DNA of 64,000 nucleotides from contig CAZUJL010000024.1 of the NCBI GenBank assembly GCA_964620045.1, positions 4,494-68,493 of the forward strand. Direction: 5' to 3'. Below the pieces are notes generated by a model that was not told the DNA's origin, searched no databases, and saw only the letters and a list, made by a program, of their open reading frames with translations. Positions 51,793-59,245 of this stretch are shown piece by piece. Position 1 is the first letter of the stretch. The number at the start of each line of letters is the position of its first letter. This stretch comes from VFKU01 sp964620045. GTDB taxonomy: Bacteria > Hydrogenedentota > Hydrogenedentia > Hydrogenedentales > GCA-2746185. The position numbers and the translations under genes were made by a program.

Positions 51793-53133
51793 ATGGCCAA
51801 ACAAACCGAACAAACGCAGAAGCCGGGCGCACTAACCCGGCGGCAATTCATCAAGCGCACGGCAGGGGCGACGGCGGTGGCGGCGGGGTTCCCGATGATC
51901 GTGCCCAGTTCAGTGCTGGGCATGGGGGGCAAGACAGCGCCAAGCAACAAGATCGTGATGGGTTGCATCGGCGTGGGCAGCCAGGGCACGGGCAACCTGG
52001 AAGGGTTCCTGCGCTTTGAGCAGGCGCGCGTGGTCGCCGTGGCGGATGTGGACGCGGAACACCGCGCCAACGCCGCGAAGATGATCAACGGCACCTACGA
52101 CAACAAAGACTGCAAGGAATACAACGACTTCCGCGAGATGCTCGAGCGCAAAGACCTCGACGCGATCTCCATCGCCGTGCCGGACCACTGGCACTCGCTG
52201 ACGGCCATCGCCGCCGCGCGCAAGAAGCTCGATATCTACGCCGAAAAGCCGCTCGCGCTGACCATCAGCGAAGGCCGCGCGATGGTGGACGCCGTCAAGG
52301 CGCACAAGGTCGTGTGGCAGACGGGTAGCTGGCAGCGCTCGGAGGGGAACTTCCGCTTGGCGTGCGAACTCGTGCGCAGCGGACGCCTCGGCGATGTGCA
52401 CACAGTGGAGGTTGGTCTGCCGACCGGCTCCACGATCGCACCGCAGGCCGAGCAGCCGATTCCCGCAGGCTTCGACTACAACTTCTGGCTCGGGCCTGCG
52501 CCCGAGGTGCCGTATACCAAGGAGCGCTGCCACTGGAACTTCCGCTGGATTCTGGATTACTCCGGCGGACAGCTCACCGACTGGGCCGCGCACCACGTCG
52601 ACATCGCGAACTGGGGCATGGGCACGGAAGACACCGGCCCGGTCGAAGTCGAAGGCACGGGCATTTTCCCGAAGACGGGCCTGTGGGACACGGCGACCGA
52701 CTACTACATTGTGGCGAAATATCCTGCCGGTGCGTCGCCCGTCGCGCCCAACGGCTTCAACATGATCCTGTCAAACGCGTTCCCGAACGGCGCGCGCTTC
52801 AAGGGCACCACGGGCTCGCTGTTCGTGTCGCGCGGCAACACGCTCGAGACGGATCCGAAGGAAATCAAAGACACGCCGATCGGCGAGAAGGACGTGCACC
52901 TCTACAACTCGAAGAACCACGCCGGGAACTTCCTGGAGTGCGTGAAGAGCCGCAAGGACACGATCACGCCGATTAACGCCGCGCACCACGCGATCGCCGT
53001 GGCGCACCTGGGCAATATCTCGATGCGCCTCGGGCGGAAGGTGCACTGGGACCCCGTGGCCGAGCGTTTCATCAACGATCCGATCGCGGATCGCATGCTG
53101 TCCCGCGCCATGCGCGCGCCGTGGACGATTTGA
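51793..53133 (+). CDS. Tat-exported Gfo/Idh/MocA oxidoreductase
   Basis: The 446-residue protein has a twin-arginine signal (TRRQFIKRTAGATAVAAGFP, about 16-35), then an NAD-binding domain (IGVGSQGTG, about 60-70; VADVDAEH; AVPDHWHSLTA; AEKPLALTI, the EKP catalytic motif near 150). A C-terminal Gfo/Idh domain has WILDYSGGQLTDWAAHHVDI near 255. These exported sugar-acting oxidoreductases are expanded in planctomycetes and related groups. GAGGGGAG precedes the ATG at 51793. It is followed at 13 bases by a HEAT repeat gene and then a sulfatase, suggesting a role in sulfated polysaccharide use. Confidence 0.92.
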   Translation: MAKQTEQTQKPGALTRRQFIKRTAGATAVAAGFPMIVPSSVLGMGGKTAPSNKIVMGCIGVGSQGTGNLEGFLRFEQARVVAVADVDAEHRANAAKMINGTYDNKDCKEYNDFREMLERKDLDAISIAVPDHWHSLTAIAAARKKLDIYAEKPLALTISEGRAMVDAVKAHKVVWQTGSWQRSEGNFRLACELVRSGRLGDVHTVEVGLPTGSTIAPQAEQPIPAGFDYNFWLGPAPEVPYTKERCHWNFRWILDYSGGQLTDWAAHHVDIANWGMGTEDTGPVEVEGTGIFPKTGLWDTATDYYIVAKYPAGASPVAPNGFNMILSNAFPNGARFKGTTGSLFVSRGNTLETDPKEIKDTPIGEKDVHLYNSKNHAGNFLECVKSRKDTITPINAAHHAIAVAHLGNISMRLGRKVHWDPVAERFINDPIADRMLSRAMRAPWTI

Positions 53134-53146
53134 GGGAGATGCACAG

Positions 53147-53758
53147 ATGACCAATCCCATGATTCAAGCCATGGCCGCCGCGGGTGTGACCGGTGAGCTG
53201 CAGAACGTGAAAGTCGGCGGAGCACTGAGGGTGAGACCTGAACCGTACCGGGTTGATTTGAGCGCCGCGCAGCTGGCGATTCAGAACATCTACTCATACA
53301 AAATTGGCGATGGCCGCGAAAATCTCCTCGCCATCGAGGAAATGGTGCGCCAATCGCAGTACAACGAAGACGATCGCAAAGGGATGGCGGCGCTGTTGGC
53401 CAAAGTTGTCGATAGCCAGGCTTCGAAGGACGCGAAGGCATTCGCCTGCCGCCAACTTTGGATTATCGCCACTCCAGCGGAAGTCTCTACACTGGGCAAG
53501 GCGCTGATAGACCCGGCGCTCAGCGACATGGCGCGCTATGCATTGCAAAACATGGACTGCGCGGATGTCGACACGGCCCTGATTGCCGCGCTCGACGGCA
53601 CGCCCGCCAGCGTGCAGATCGGTTGCATCAACAGTCTCGCGATGCGCAAGTCTCCCGGCGCGGCGGACGCAATCAAGCCGCTGAAGAAATCCAAGGACGA
53701 AGGCGTCGAAGCGGCCGCGAAGCACGCGCTCGCGCGGCTCGACGGAAAACTGGTTTAA
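53147..53758 (+). CDS. HEAT-repeat-like protein
   Basis: The 203-residue protein has no signal peptide and is almost all helical. Repeated units of about 30 residues from 70 to 200 (DRKGMAALLAKVVDSQASKD, MARYALQNMDCADVDTALIA, AVQIGCINSL-type helix pairs ending in KHALARLDGKLV) look like HEAT repeats. It probably mediates protein contacts. Such repeats are often fused or adjacent to Gfo/Idh and ThuA genes in these bacteria. It lies 13 bases after the oxidoreductase, and a strong palindrome follows its stop. Confidence 0.75.
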   Translation: MTNPMIQAMAAAGVTGELQNVKVGGALRVRPEPYRVDLSAAQLAIQNIYSYKIGDGRENLLAIEEMVRQSQYNEDDRKGMAALLAKVVDSQASKDAKAFACRQLWIIATPAEVSTLGKALIDPALSDMARYALQNMDCADVDTALIAALDGTPASVQIGCINSLAMRKSPGAADAIKPLKKSKDEGVEAAAKHALARLDGKLV

Positions 53759-53779
53759 ACCAACTGCTTTAAACACATC

Positions 53780-53812
53780 GAAGGCGACGTATCGGACCGA
53801 TACGTCGCCTTC
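53780..53812. terminator. Perfect 16-base inverted repeat between HEAT and sulfatase genes
   Basis: GAAGGCGACGTATCGG (53780-53795) and CCGATACGTCGCCTTC (53797-53812) are exact reverse complements with a single base between. As RNA it forms a long hairpin 22 bases after the HEAT gene stop. There is no T run after it, so it may be a transcript-stabilising or rho-dependent site, or an operator, rather than a simple intrinsic terminator. Confidence 0.6.
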
Positions 53813-53834
53813 GTCACAATCACTAGGAAATCAC

Positions 53835-55307
53835 ATGAAACGTTATCGCACTACAGTCATCGCCATTCTGATGATCCTCGGCCTCGCGCTGTCCGCGGCG
53901 GCCAAACAACCCAACATCATCCACATTGTCGTCGACGATCTCGGCTTCAAGGACGTCGGTTTTAACGGCGCCACGGACATCAAGACGCCGAATATCGACA
54001 AGCTCGCGAACAACGGCGCGAAGTTCACGCAGTGGTACGCGCAGTCGATGTGCACGCCCACGCGCGCAGCGATCATGACGGGCCGGTATCCGTGGCGCTA
54101 CGGCCTGCAGACGATCGTTATCCCCGGCACCGCCGGCTACGGCCTCGACACCAGCGAGTGGCTCATGCCGCAAACCCTGAAGGAAGCGGGCTACAACACC
54201 GCCATCATCGGCAAGTGGCACCTCGGCCACGCGGATATGAAATATTGGCCGAAGCAGCGTGGCTTCGACTACGCCTACGGCGCCACGATCGGCGAGTTGG
54301 ATTACTACACCCACGGCGACGCCGGCGTGCTCGACTGGTTCCGCGACAACAAGCCCGTGCACGAGGAGGGCTACACGACCAATCTCATCGGCGATGACGC
54401 GGTCCGGTACATCAATCAGCAGAATTCGAAGACGCCGTTCTATCTGTATCTCACCTTCAACGCGCCGCACACGCCCTATCAGGCGCCGGAGGAGGCCGTC
54501 GCCAAATATTCCAGCATCGCCGATCCGACCCGCCGCACCTACGCCGCGATGGTGGATTGCCTCGACGAAAATATCGGCAAGGTCGTCGCTGCGCTCAAGA
54601 AGAAGGGCCTGCGCGACAACACGCTGATTATTTTCCACAGCGACAACGGCGGCACGCAGAACGCCATGTTCGCCGGTCAAATGGCGGACGTCTCGAAAAT
54701 CAAGATTCCGTGCGATAACGCGCCCTATCGTGACGGCAAAGGCTCGCTATACGAAGGCGGCTGTCGCGTCGCCGCGTTCGCCAACTGGCCCGGCCACATC
54801 AAGGCGCAGACGGTGGACGGCATGATTCACGTGGTGGATATTTATCCCACGCTGGCCCAATTGGCCGGCGCGTCCACGGCCAAGTGCAAGCCGCTCGACG
54901 GCGTGAACGTTTGGGAGGTGATCGCGGAAAACAAACCGTCACCGCGCACCGAAGTGGTCTACAACGTGGAGCCGTTCCGCGGCGCGGTGCGGCAGGGGGA
55001 CTGGAAACTCATCTGGCGCTCGCTGATTCCCACCTCCGTGGAGCTTTACAATCTCGCGGAAGACCCGTCGGAAAAAAATAACGTCGCCGATGCGCATCCC
55101 GATAAAGTTACCGCGATGCAGGCACGCATCAACGCACTCGGCGCGGAATCCGCAAAGGCGCTTGGGTTGATGTTCGTTGCCCAAACGGGGCTTCAACACG
55201 GCAAACCCATCATCGCGTCCGAAGCGGGTACGCCGCAGGCCGTGATTAGCGGCGACGGCCCGTCGATCACCGATGAAGGGATCGGCGAACACGACGAGTT
55301 TCACTGA
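53835..55307 (+). CDS. Exported type I sulfatase (arylsulfatase A-like)
   Basis: The 490-residue enzyme has a signal peptide (TVIAILMILGLALSAAA) and starts the mature part with PNIIHIVVDDLGFKDVG, which holds metal-binding aspartates. The active-site motif CTPTRAAIMTGRYP near residue 74 carries the cysteine that must be turned into formylglycine. GKWHLGH and HSDNGGTQN supply further catalytic and metal residues. It would remove sulfate esters from polysaccharides. No maturase gene is in the window. AGGAA lies six bases before the ATG. It faces a DHFR-like gene tail to tail. Confidence 0.95.
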   Translation: MKRYRTTVIAILMILGLALSAAAKQPNIIHIVVDDLGFKDVGFNGATDIKTPNIDKLANNGAKFTQWYAQSMCTPTRAAIMTGRYPWRYGLQTIVIPGTAGYGLDTSEWLMPQTLKEAGYNTAIIGKWHLGHADMKYWPKQRGFDYAYGATIGELDYYTHGDAGVLDWFRDNKPVHEEGYTTNLIGDDAVRYINQQNSKTPFYLYLTFNAPHTPYQAPEEAVAKYSSIADPTRRTYAAMVDCLDENIGKVVAALKKKGLRDNTLIIFHSDNGGTQNAMFAGQMADVSKIKIPCDNAPYRDGKGSLYEGGCRVAAFANWPGHIKAQTVDGMIHVVDIYPTLAQLAGASTAKCKPLDGVNVWEVIAENKPSPRTEVVYNVEPFRGAVRQGDWKLIWRSLIPTSVELYNLAEDPSEKNNVADAHPDKVTAMQARINALGAESAKALGLMFVAQTGLQHGKPIIASEAGTPQAVISGDGPSITDEGIGEHDEFH

Positions 55308-55308
55308 T

Positions 55309-55863
55309 CTACGAACGCTTTTTCCGCGACGCCTTCGGGCGTTCGACTTTGTAGTGGAGGCCGACGACGCCGTCGCTGAATTTTTGCGCGGCGACGGTCT
55401 GGAGCAGCGTCGTGCGGCGGCCCGGCGCCATCAGGGGCACGCCCTCGCCGATATACACGGGGATCACGTTGACCATGAACTCATCGATCAGTCCGGCATC
55501 GAGAAACGCCGCGATGATTTCGGCGCCGCCCATCATCCAGATGTGTTTGCCGGGCTTCTTGCGCAAACGCGTGATGAAAGCCGGAATCGATCCTTTGACG
55601 AACTCGACGCCGGGCACCGGGCGGCGCGACTTTCGGGTGAACACATAATGTTTGAAGCCGGGGCCGAACATGGCAATGCCGCCCAACTTCACGGCGAGGT
55701 CGTAGGTCTTGCGGCCATAGAGGACGGTGTCGACCGACTTCACGAACTTGGTCATGCCGTAGTCGCCCTTGAGCCCCGGCCGCTCCAGCCAATCGATGCC
55801 GCCGTCCGACCGCGAGATAAATCCGTCGGCACTGGTCGCGATGTTCACGATGATTTTGCGCAT
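55309..55863 (-). CDS. Dihydrofolate reductase-family protein (RibD C-terminal-like)
   Basis: The 184-residue protein starts MRKIIVNIATSADGFISRSD, continues VDTVLYGRKTYDLA and ends with IWMMGGAEIIAAFLDAGLID and LMAPGRRTTLL, the pattern of the small DHFR/RibD-C reductases (often called YyaP or YwjB). These bind NADPH; the substrate is unknown and most are not folate enzymes. I chose ATG 55863 because GGAGAGG precedes it. It is divergent from the steroid-reductase-like gene, with about 65 bases between. Confidence 0.85.
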   Translation of the reverse strand: MRKIIVNIATSADGFISRSDGGIDWLERPGLKGDYGMTKFVKSVDTVLYGRKTYDLAVKLGGIAMFGPGFKHYVFTRKSRRPVPGVEFVKGSIPAFITRLRKKPGKHIWMMGGAEIIAAFLDAGLIDEFMVNVIPVYIGEGVPLMAPGRRTTLLQTVAAQKFSDGVVGLHYKVERPKASRKKRS

Positions 55864-55928
55864 GGGCCTCTCCGAAAGGGGACGCGCCCGATGATAGGCG
55901 CGCGCCCACGCCAAGGCAAGGGTCGCCG

Positions 55929-56681
55929 ATGAGTACCTACGAAATCGCTTTGGTCGCGAGCGCAGCCACCGCCGTCGTGGTGTTCATCTCGCTGCAATTC
56001 GTCGCGGCGCCCTACGGCCGACATGCGCGGCGTGGGTGGGGACCCGTCGTGCCCAGCCGCTGGGGTTGGATCGTGATGGAGGCTGTCGCGGCGGGCGCGT
56101 TGCTGTACTTTTTCTTTCGCCAGCGCCCGATCATGACGCCGACGTTGTGGGCCTTGCTCGGACTCTGGGAGCTGCATTACCTCAACCGCTCGTTCGTCTA
56201 TCCGCTCCGCATGCGCACACGCGGCAAGACGAATCCGCTGATGGTTGTGCTCATGGCGATGGCGTTCAACACATGGAACGGCTACCTGAACGGCCACTGG
56301 CTCGGCGTGCATGCGGCCGACTACACGACCGCGTGGATGAGCCAGCCAAATTTCATCGCCGGACTCGCGCTCTTCGTGACCGGCTTCGCGATCAACGTCC
56401 AGTCCGATGAAATTCTCCTACGCCTGCGCCGCGGCGCCGACACCGGCTACGCCATCCCGCGCGGGGGACTGTACCGATACATCTCATGCCCAAACTACTT
56501 CGGCGAGTTGATCGAGTGGACGGGCTGGGCGCTGATGACCTGGTCGACGGCCGGACTCGTGTTCGCGTTATGGACCGCCGCGAATCTCGTGCCCCGCGCA
56601 CGCAGCCATCACCAGTGGTATCAGAAGGAATTTCGAAACTATCCACGCGAACGAAAGGCGATCATTCCGTTCGTGTACTAA
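55929..56681 (+). CDS. Steroid 5-alpha-reductase-family membrane enzyme
   Basis: The 250-residue protein has about six membrane helices and the full C-terminal signature of animal SRD5A1: IPRGGLYRYISCPNYFGELI, EWTGWALMTWS, ARSHHQWYQKEF and AIIPFVY at the very end, with NADPH contacts expected in the first and last parts. It is full length compared with human SRD5A1 (259). The family reduces 4-ene double bonds of steroids or related polyprenoid or lipid substrates. What a bacterium would reduce is unclear. The stop is inside the A tract of the following bidirectional hairpin. Confidence 0.88.
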   Translation: MSTYEIALVASAATAVVVFISLQFVAAPYGRHARRGWGPVVPSRWGWIVMEAVAAGALLYFFFRQRPIMTPTLWALLGLWELHYLNRSFVYPLRMRTRGKTNPLMVVLMAMAFNTWNGYLNGHWLGVHAADYTTAWMSQPNFIAGLALFVTGFAINVQSDEILLRLRRGADTGYAIPRGGLYRYISCPNYFGELIEWTGWALMTWSTAGLVFALWTAANLVPRARSHHQWYQKEFRNYPRERKAIIPFVY

Positions 56682-56722
56682 AAGAAAAGGGCCGGATTTA
56701 CACAACCGTGCAAATCCGGCCC
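56680..56722 (-). terminator. Intrinsic terminator for the minus-strand Gfo/Idh gene
   Basis: GGGCCGGATTT (56689-56699) and AAATCCGGCCC (56712-56722) pair over 11 bases with a 12-base loop. On the minus strand the hairpin is followed by TTTTCTTTT (complement of 56680-56688), giving a good intrinsic terminator 13 bases after the Gfo/Idh stop. It also lies next to the stop of the convergent plus-strand gene and may serve both. Confidence 0.85.
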
Positions 56723-56735
56723 AAGAACGAAGCAC

Positions 56736-57914
56736 TTACTTCTTCGGCATCGCGACCCATTTTTCCTTCGACGCCGAGCTCTTCACGACCGTCTCGATGA
56801 ACAGCATGCCGCGCAGGCCGTCGTCGACGTTCGGGAAGTCGAGCGCGAGCGGATCGGGCTTCTGCTTCAGGATGCTCGCGCGGATCGCGTCCGCCGCGTT
56901 CTTATATATATTCGCGAAGGCTTCCAGGAACGCCTCGGGATGGCCGGACGGAATGCGCGTCGCGCGCGCCGCCGCCGGGCTCTGCTCCGCGACGTAGCCA
57001 TTCCCGCGCTTCCAGATTTCCTCGGGGCCGTCCTGAGACTTAATGTTCAGGAAGTTCGGGTGTTCCTGGTGCCACTCGATGCCTTTTTTCTCGCCGTAGA
57101 CCCAAATCGCGAGGCCGTTTTCCTCGCCGACGGAAATCTGGCTCGAATGCAGCAGGCCGCTCACGCCGCCTTCAAACCGCAGCAGCACGTTGCCGTCGTC
57201 ATCGAGCCGGCGGCCCTTCACGAAGGTGTGCAGGTCCGCGCACATCTCCGTGATGCGCAGGCCAGTGATGTACTCCGCGAGGTTCTCCGCGTGCGTGCCG
57301 ATGTCGCCCATGCAGCCCGCCGCGCCGCTGCGCTTGGGGTCCGTGCGCCACGCCGCCTGCTTCTGGTCGGATTTCTCCAGCGCGGTGGACAGCCAGCCTT
57401 GCGGGTACTGCACGACGATTTTGCGAAGCTTGCCAAGCTCGCCCTTGCGCACGAGGTCGCGCGCGAGTTTCACCATCGGGTAGCCGGTGTAGTTGTGCGT
57501 CAGCGCGAAAACTTTCTTCGACTTCTTCACGATCGCCTGAAGCTCGCGCGCCTCGGCGGCGTTCAACGTCATCGGCTTGTCGCACACGACGTGGAATCCG
57601 GCTTCGAGAAACGCCTTCGCGGCGGGGAAGTGCACATGGTTCGGCGTCACGATCGACACGAAGTCGATCCGCTTCCCCTCGGGAAGCGCGCGCTCACGTT
57701 CGATCATCTCCGCGTACGAGCCGTACACGCGCGACGGATCAAGGTCGAGTTCCGCGCCTTTTTGTTTCGACTTCTTCGCGTCGCTCGAGAACGCGCCCGC
57801 GACGAGATTGATCCCGCCGTCCAGCGACGCCGCCTTGTAGTGCACGTCGCCGATGAACGCGCCGGGGCCGCCCCCGACCATGCCCATGTTCAGTTTTCTG
57901 CCGAATTGGCTCAT
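56736..57914 (-). CDS. Cytosolic Gfo/Idh/MocA oxidoreductase
   Basis: The 392-residue protein has an N-terminal NAD motif (MVGGGPGAFIGDVH, about 12-25), FVSIVTPNHVHFPAAKAFL and the catalytic CDKPMTL motif near 112. The C-terminal domain has CMGDIGTHAENLAEYITGL near 200. There is no Tat signal, unlike the copy at 51793, so it acts in the cytosol. GGAG lies before the ATG. It comes after the TIM-barrel gene on the same strand, with a palindromic repeat between. This pairing with a sugar isomerase suggests inositol- or sugar-derivative breakdown. Confidence 0.92.
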   Translation of the reverse strand: MSQFGRKLNMGMVGGGPGAFIGDVHYKAASLDGGINLVAGAFSSDAKKSKQKGAELDLDPSRVYGSYAEMIERERALPEGKRIDFVSIVTPNHVHFPAAKAFLEAGFHVVCDKPMTLNAAEARELQAIVKKSKKVFALTHNYTGYPMVKLARDLVRKGELGKLRKIVVQYPQGWLSTALEKSDQKQAAWRTDPKRSGAAGCMGDIGTHAENLAEYITGLRITEMCADLHTFVKGRRLDDDGNVLLRFEGGVSGLLHSSQISVGEENGLAIWVYGEKKGIEWHQEHPNFLNIKSQDGPEEIWKRGNGYVAEQSPAAARATRIPSGHPEAFLEAFANIYKNAADAIRASILKQKPDPLALDFPNVDDGLRGMLFIETVVKSSASKEKWVAMPKK

Positions 57915-57932
57915 GTAATGCTCCTTGAGATC

Positions 57933-58030
57933 GCCCCTTCAGGGCTTGTATTGCCTTGTGCTTCGTAACCCAGGGCGACGCTCACTTAGTTCGCTCTGCC
58001 CTGGGCTACTCTAGGACGCCCCTTTGGGGC
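57933..58030. repeat. Composite palindromic repeat, copy 1
   Basis: Three hairpins in a row: GCCCCTTCAGGGC (57933-57945), a larger one with arms CCCAGGGC (57969-57976) and GCCCTGGG (57998-58005) around GACGCTCACTTAGTTCGCTCT, and GCCCCTTTGGGGC (58018-58030), linked by TACTCTAGGAC. The same arrangement and most of the sequence recurs at 59089-59187 in the same orientation. It fills the gap between the Gfo/Idh and TIM-barrel genes. Confidence 0.85.
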
Positions 58031-58058
58031 TAACCCCGGCTTCGTTAAATAGGGTGCG

Positions 58059-59057
58059 TTACTTGCCGCGCTCTTCGAAGGCCTTGTCGAACGCGACGTC
58101 CGACGGCTCGAAGTCGAGGTTGCGTAGGTACTCGCAGGACTCGCGCGCGCCGTGTTCGCGGTTCATGCCGGAGTCTTCCCACTCCACCGACAGCGGGCCC
58201 TGGTAATCGATGCGGTTCAGCGCGCGGATGATGCCCTCGAAATCCACGTCGCCGCGGCCGACCGAGCGGAAGTCCCACGCGCGGCGATGATCGCCGAAGT
58301 TCAGGTGCGAGCCGAGGATGCCCGTCATCCCGTCCTGGTTCATGCCCGTGTCTTTCATGTGGACGTGGTAAATGCGATCGGAGAATTCGTTGATGAACTT
58401 CACCGAATCGATGCCCTGCCAAATCAGATGGCTTGGGTCGAAGTTGAAGCCGAAGGTCTCGCGGTGGCCGATCGCTTCGAGCGCGCGCTTCGCGCTGTAA
58501 ATGTCGAACGCGATCTCGGTCGGGTGCACTTCGAGGCCGAATTTCACGCCGCATTTGTCGAACTCATCGAGGATCGGGTTCCAGAGATCCGCAAACTGCT
58601 TGTAGCCGTCGTTGATCATTTTTTCCGACACGGGGGGGAAGCTGTAGAGCAGGTGCCAAATCGACGAGCCCGTGAAACCGTTGACGACGCTGACGCCAAA
58701 GTTCTTCGCCGCGCGCGCGGTCTTCTTCATCGTCTCAATGGCCCACTTGCGCTTGCCCTCGGCGTTGCCCGCGAGGTTCGGCGGTGCGAACGCGTCGGAG
58801 CGCTCGTCGTTCAGGTCGCACACGAGCTGGCCGACCAGGTGGTTCGAAATCGCCCAGCAGCCGAGGTCGTATTCCTCGAGCAGCGCACGGCGCTTCTCGC
58901 AGTAGCCCTTGTCGCTGCTGGCCTTCTCCACATCGAAGTGGTCGCCCCAGCAGGCAAGCTCAACGCCGTCGTAGCCGAACTCGACGGTCTTCTTGAGCAT
59001 TTCCTCCAGCGGCAGGTCGGCCCACTGGCCGGTGAAGAGCGTGATGTTGCGTGCCAT
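58059..59057 (-). CDS. Sugar phosphate isomerase/epimerase family TIM-barrel protein
   Basis: The 332-residue protein belongs to the xylose-isomerase-like AP endonuclease 2 superfamily. It starts ITLFTGQWADLPLEEMLKKT, has VELACWGDH, and presents metal ligands in GLEVHPTE (near 173), NFDPSHLIWQ (near 209), HVHMKD (near 233) and LSVEWED near 300. Members include inosose dehydratases and hydroxypyruvate or tagatose epimerases. GGAGGC lies nine bases before the ATG. Repeat copies stand on both sides of it. It shares its strand with xylA, xylB and a Gfo/Idh gene, so a sugar-catabolic role is likely. Confidence 0.88.
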   Translation of the reverse strand: MARNITLFTGQWADLPLEEMLKKTVEFGYDGVELACWGDHFDVEKASSDKGYCEKRRALLEEYDLGCWAISNHLVGQLVCDLNDERSDAFAPPNLAGNAEGKRKWAIETMKKTARAAKNFGVSVVNGFTGSSIWHLLYSFPPVSEKMINDGYKQFADLWNPILDEFDKCGVKFGLEVHPTEIAFDIYSAKRALEAIGHRETFGFNFDPSHLIWQGIDSVKFINEFSDRIYHVHMKDTGMNQDGMTGILGSHLNFGDHRRAWDFRSVGRGDVDFEGIIRALNRIDYQGPLSVEWEDSGMNREHGARESCEYLRNLDFEPSDVAFDKAFEERGK

Positions 59058-59088
59058 GATTTGATTGCCTCCGTTGTTACCCTAGAAC

Positions 59089-59187
59089 GCCCTTTCAGGG
59101 CTTCAAGGTGTTTGAATTTCGTTTACCCAGGGCGGCGCTCACTTCGTTCGCTCTGCCCTGGGCTATTCTAGGACGCCCCTTCAGGGC
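59089..59187. repeat. Composite palindromic repeat, copy 2
   Basis: Same three-hairpin layout as copy 1: GCCCTTTCAGGGC (59089-59101), arms CCCAGGGC (59126-59133) and GCCCTGGG (59155-59162) around GGCGCTCACTTCGTTCGCTCT, and GCCCCTTCAGGGC (59175-59187), with the linker TATTCTAGGAC. The two copies are direct repeats about 1.16 kb apart and enclose the TIM-barrel gene. Confidence 0.85.
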
Positions 59188-59193
59188 TAACTG

Positions 59194-59238
59194 CGTCCAA
59201 ATCTTCGTCCATCTCGTCCACTGCGTCCAGATCGTCCA
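59194..59238. repeat. Short tandem repeat, CGTCCA with nine-base period
   Basis: CGTCCA occurs at 59194, 59206, 59215, 59224 and 59233, the last four exactly nine bases apart with variable three-base fillers. On the minus strand this reads TGGACG-N3. It lies between the xylA stop and the palindromic repeat and has no coding frame support. Confidence 0.75.
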
Positions 59239-59245
59239 CAGCTTT

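Noticed and set aside
59194..59238. CRISPR array
   Set aside because: Repeat units are six bases with three-base gaps, far from CRISPR repeat and spacer sizes, and no cas genes are present.
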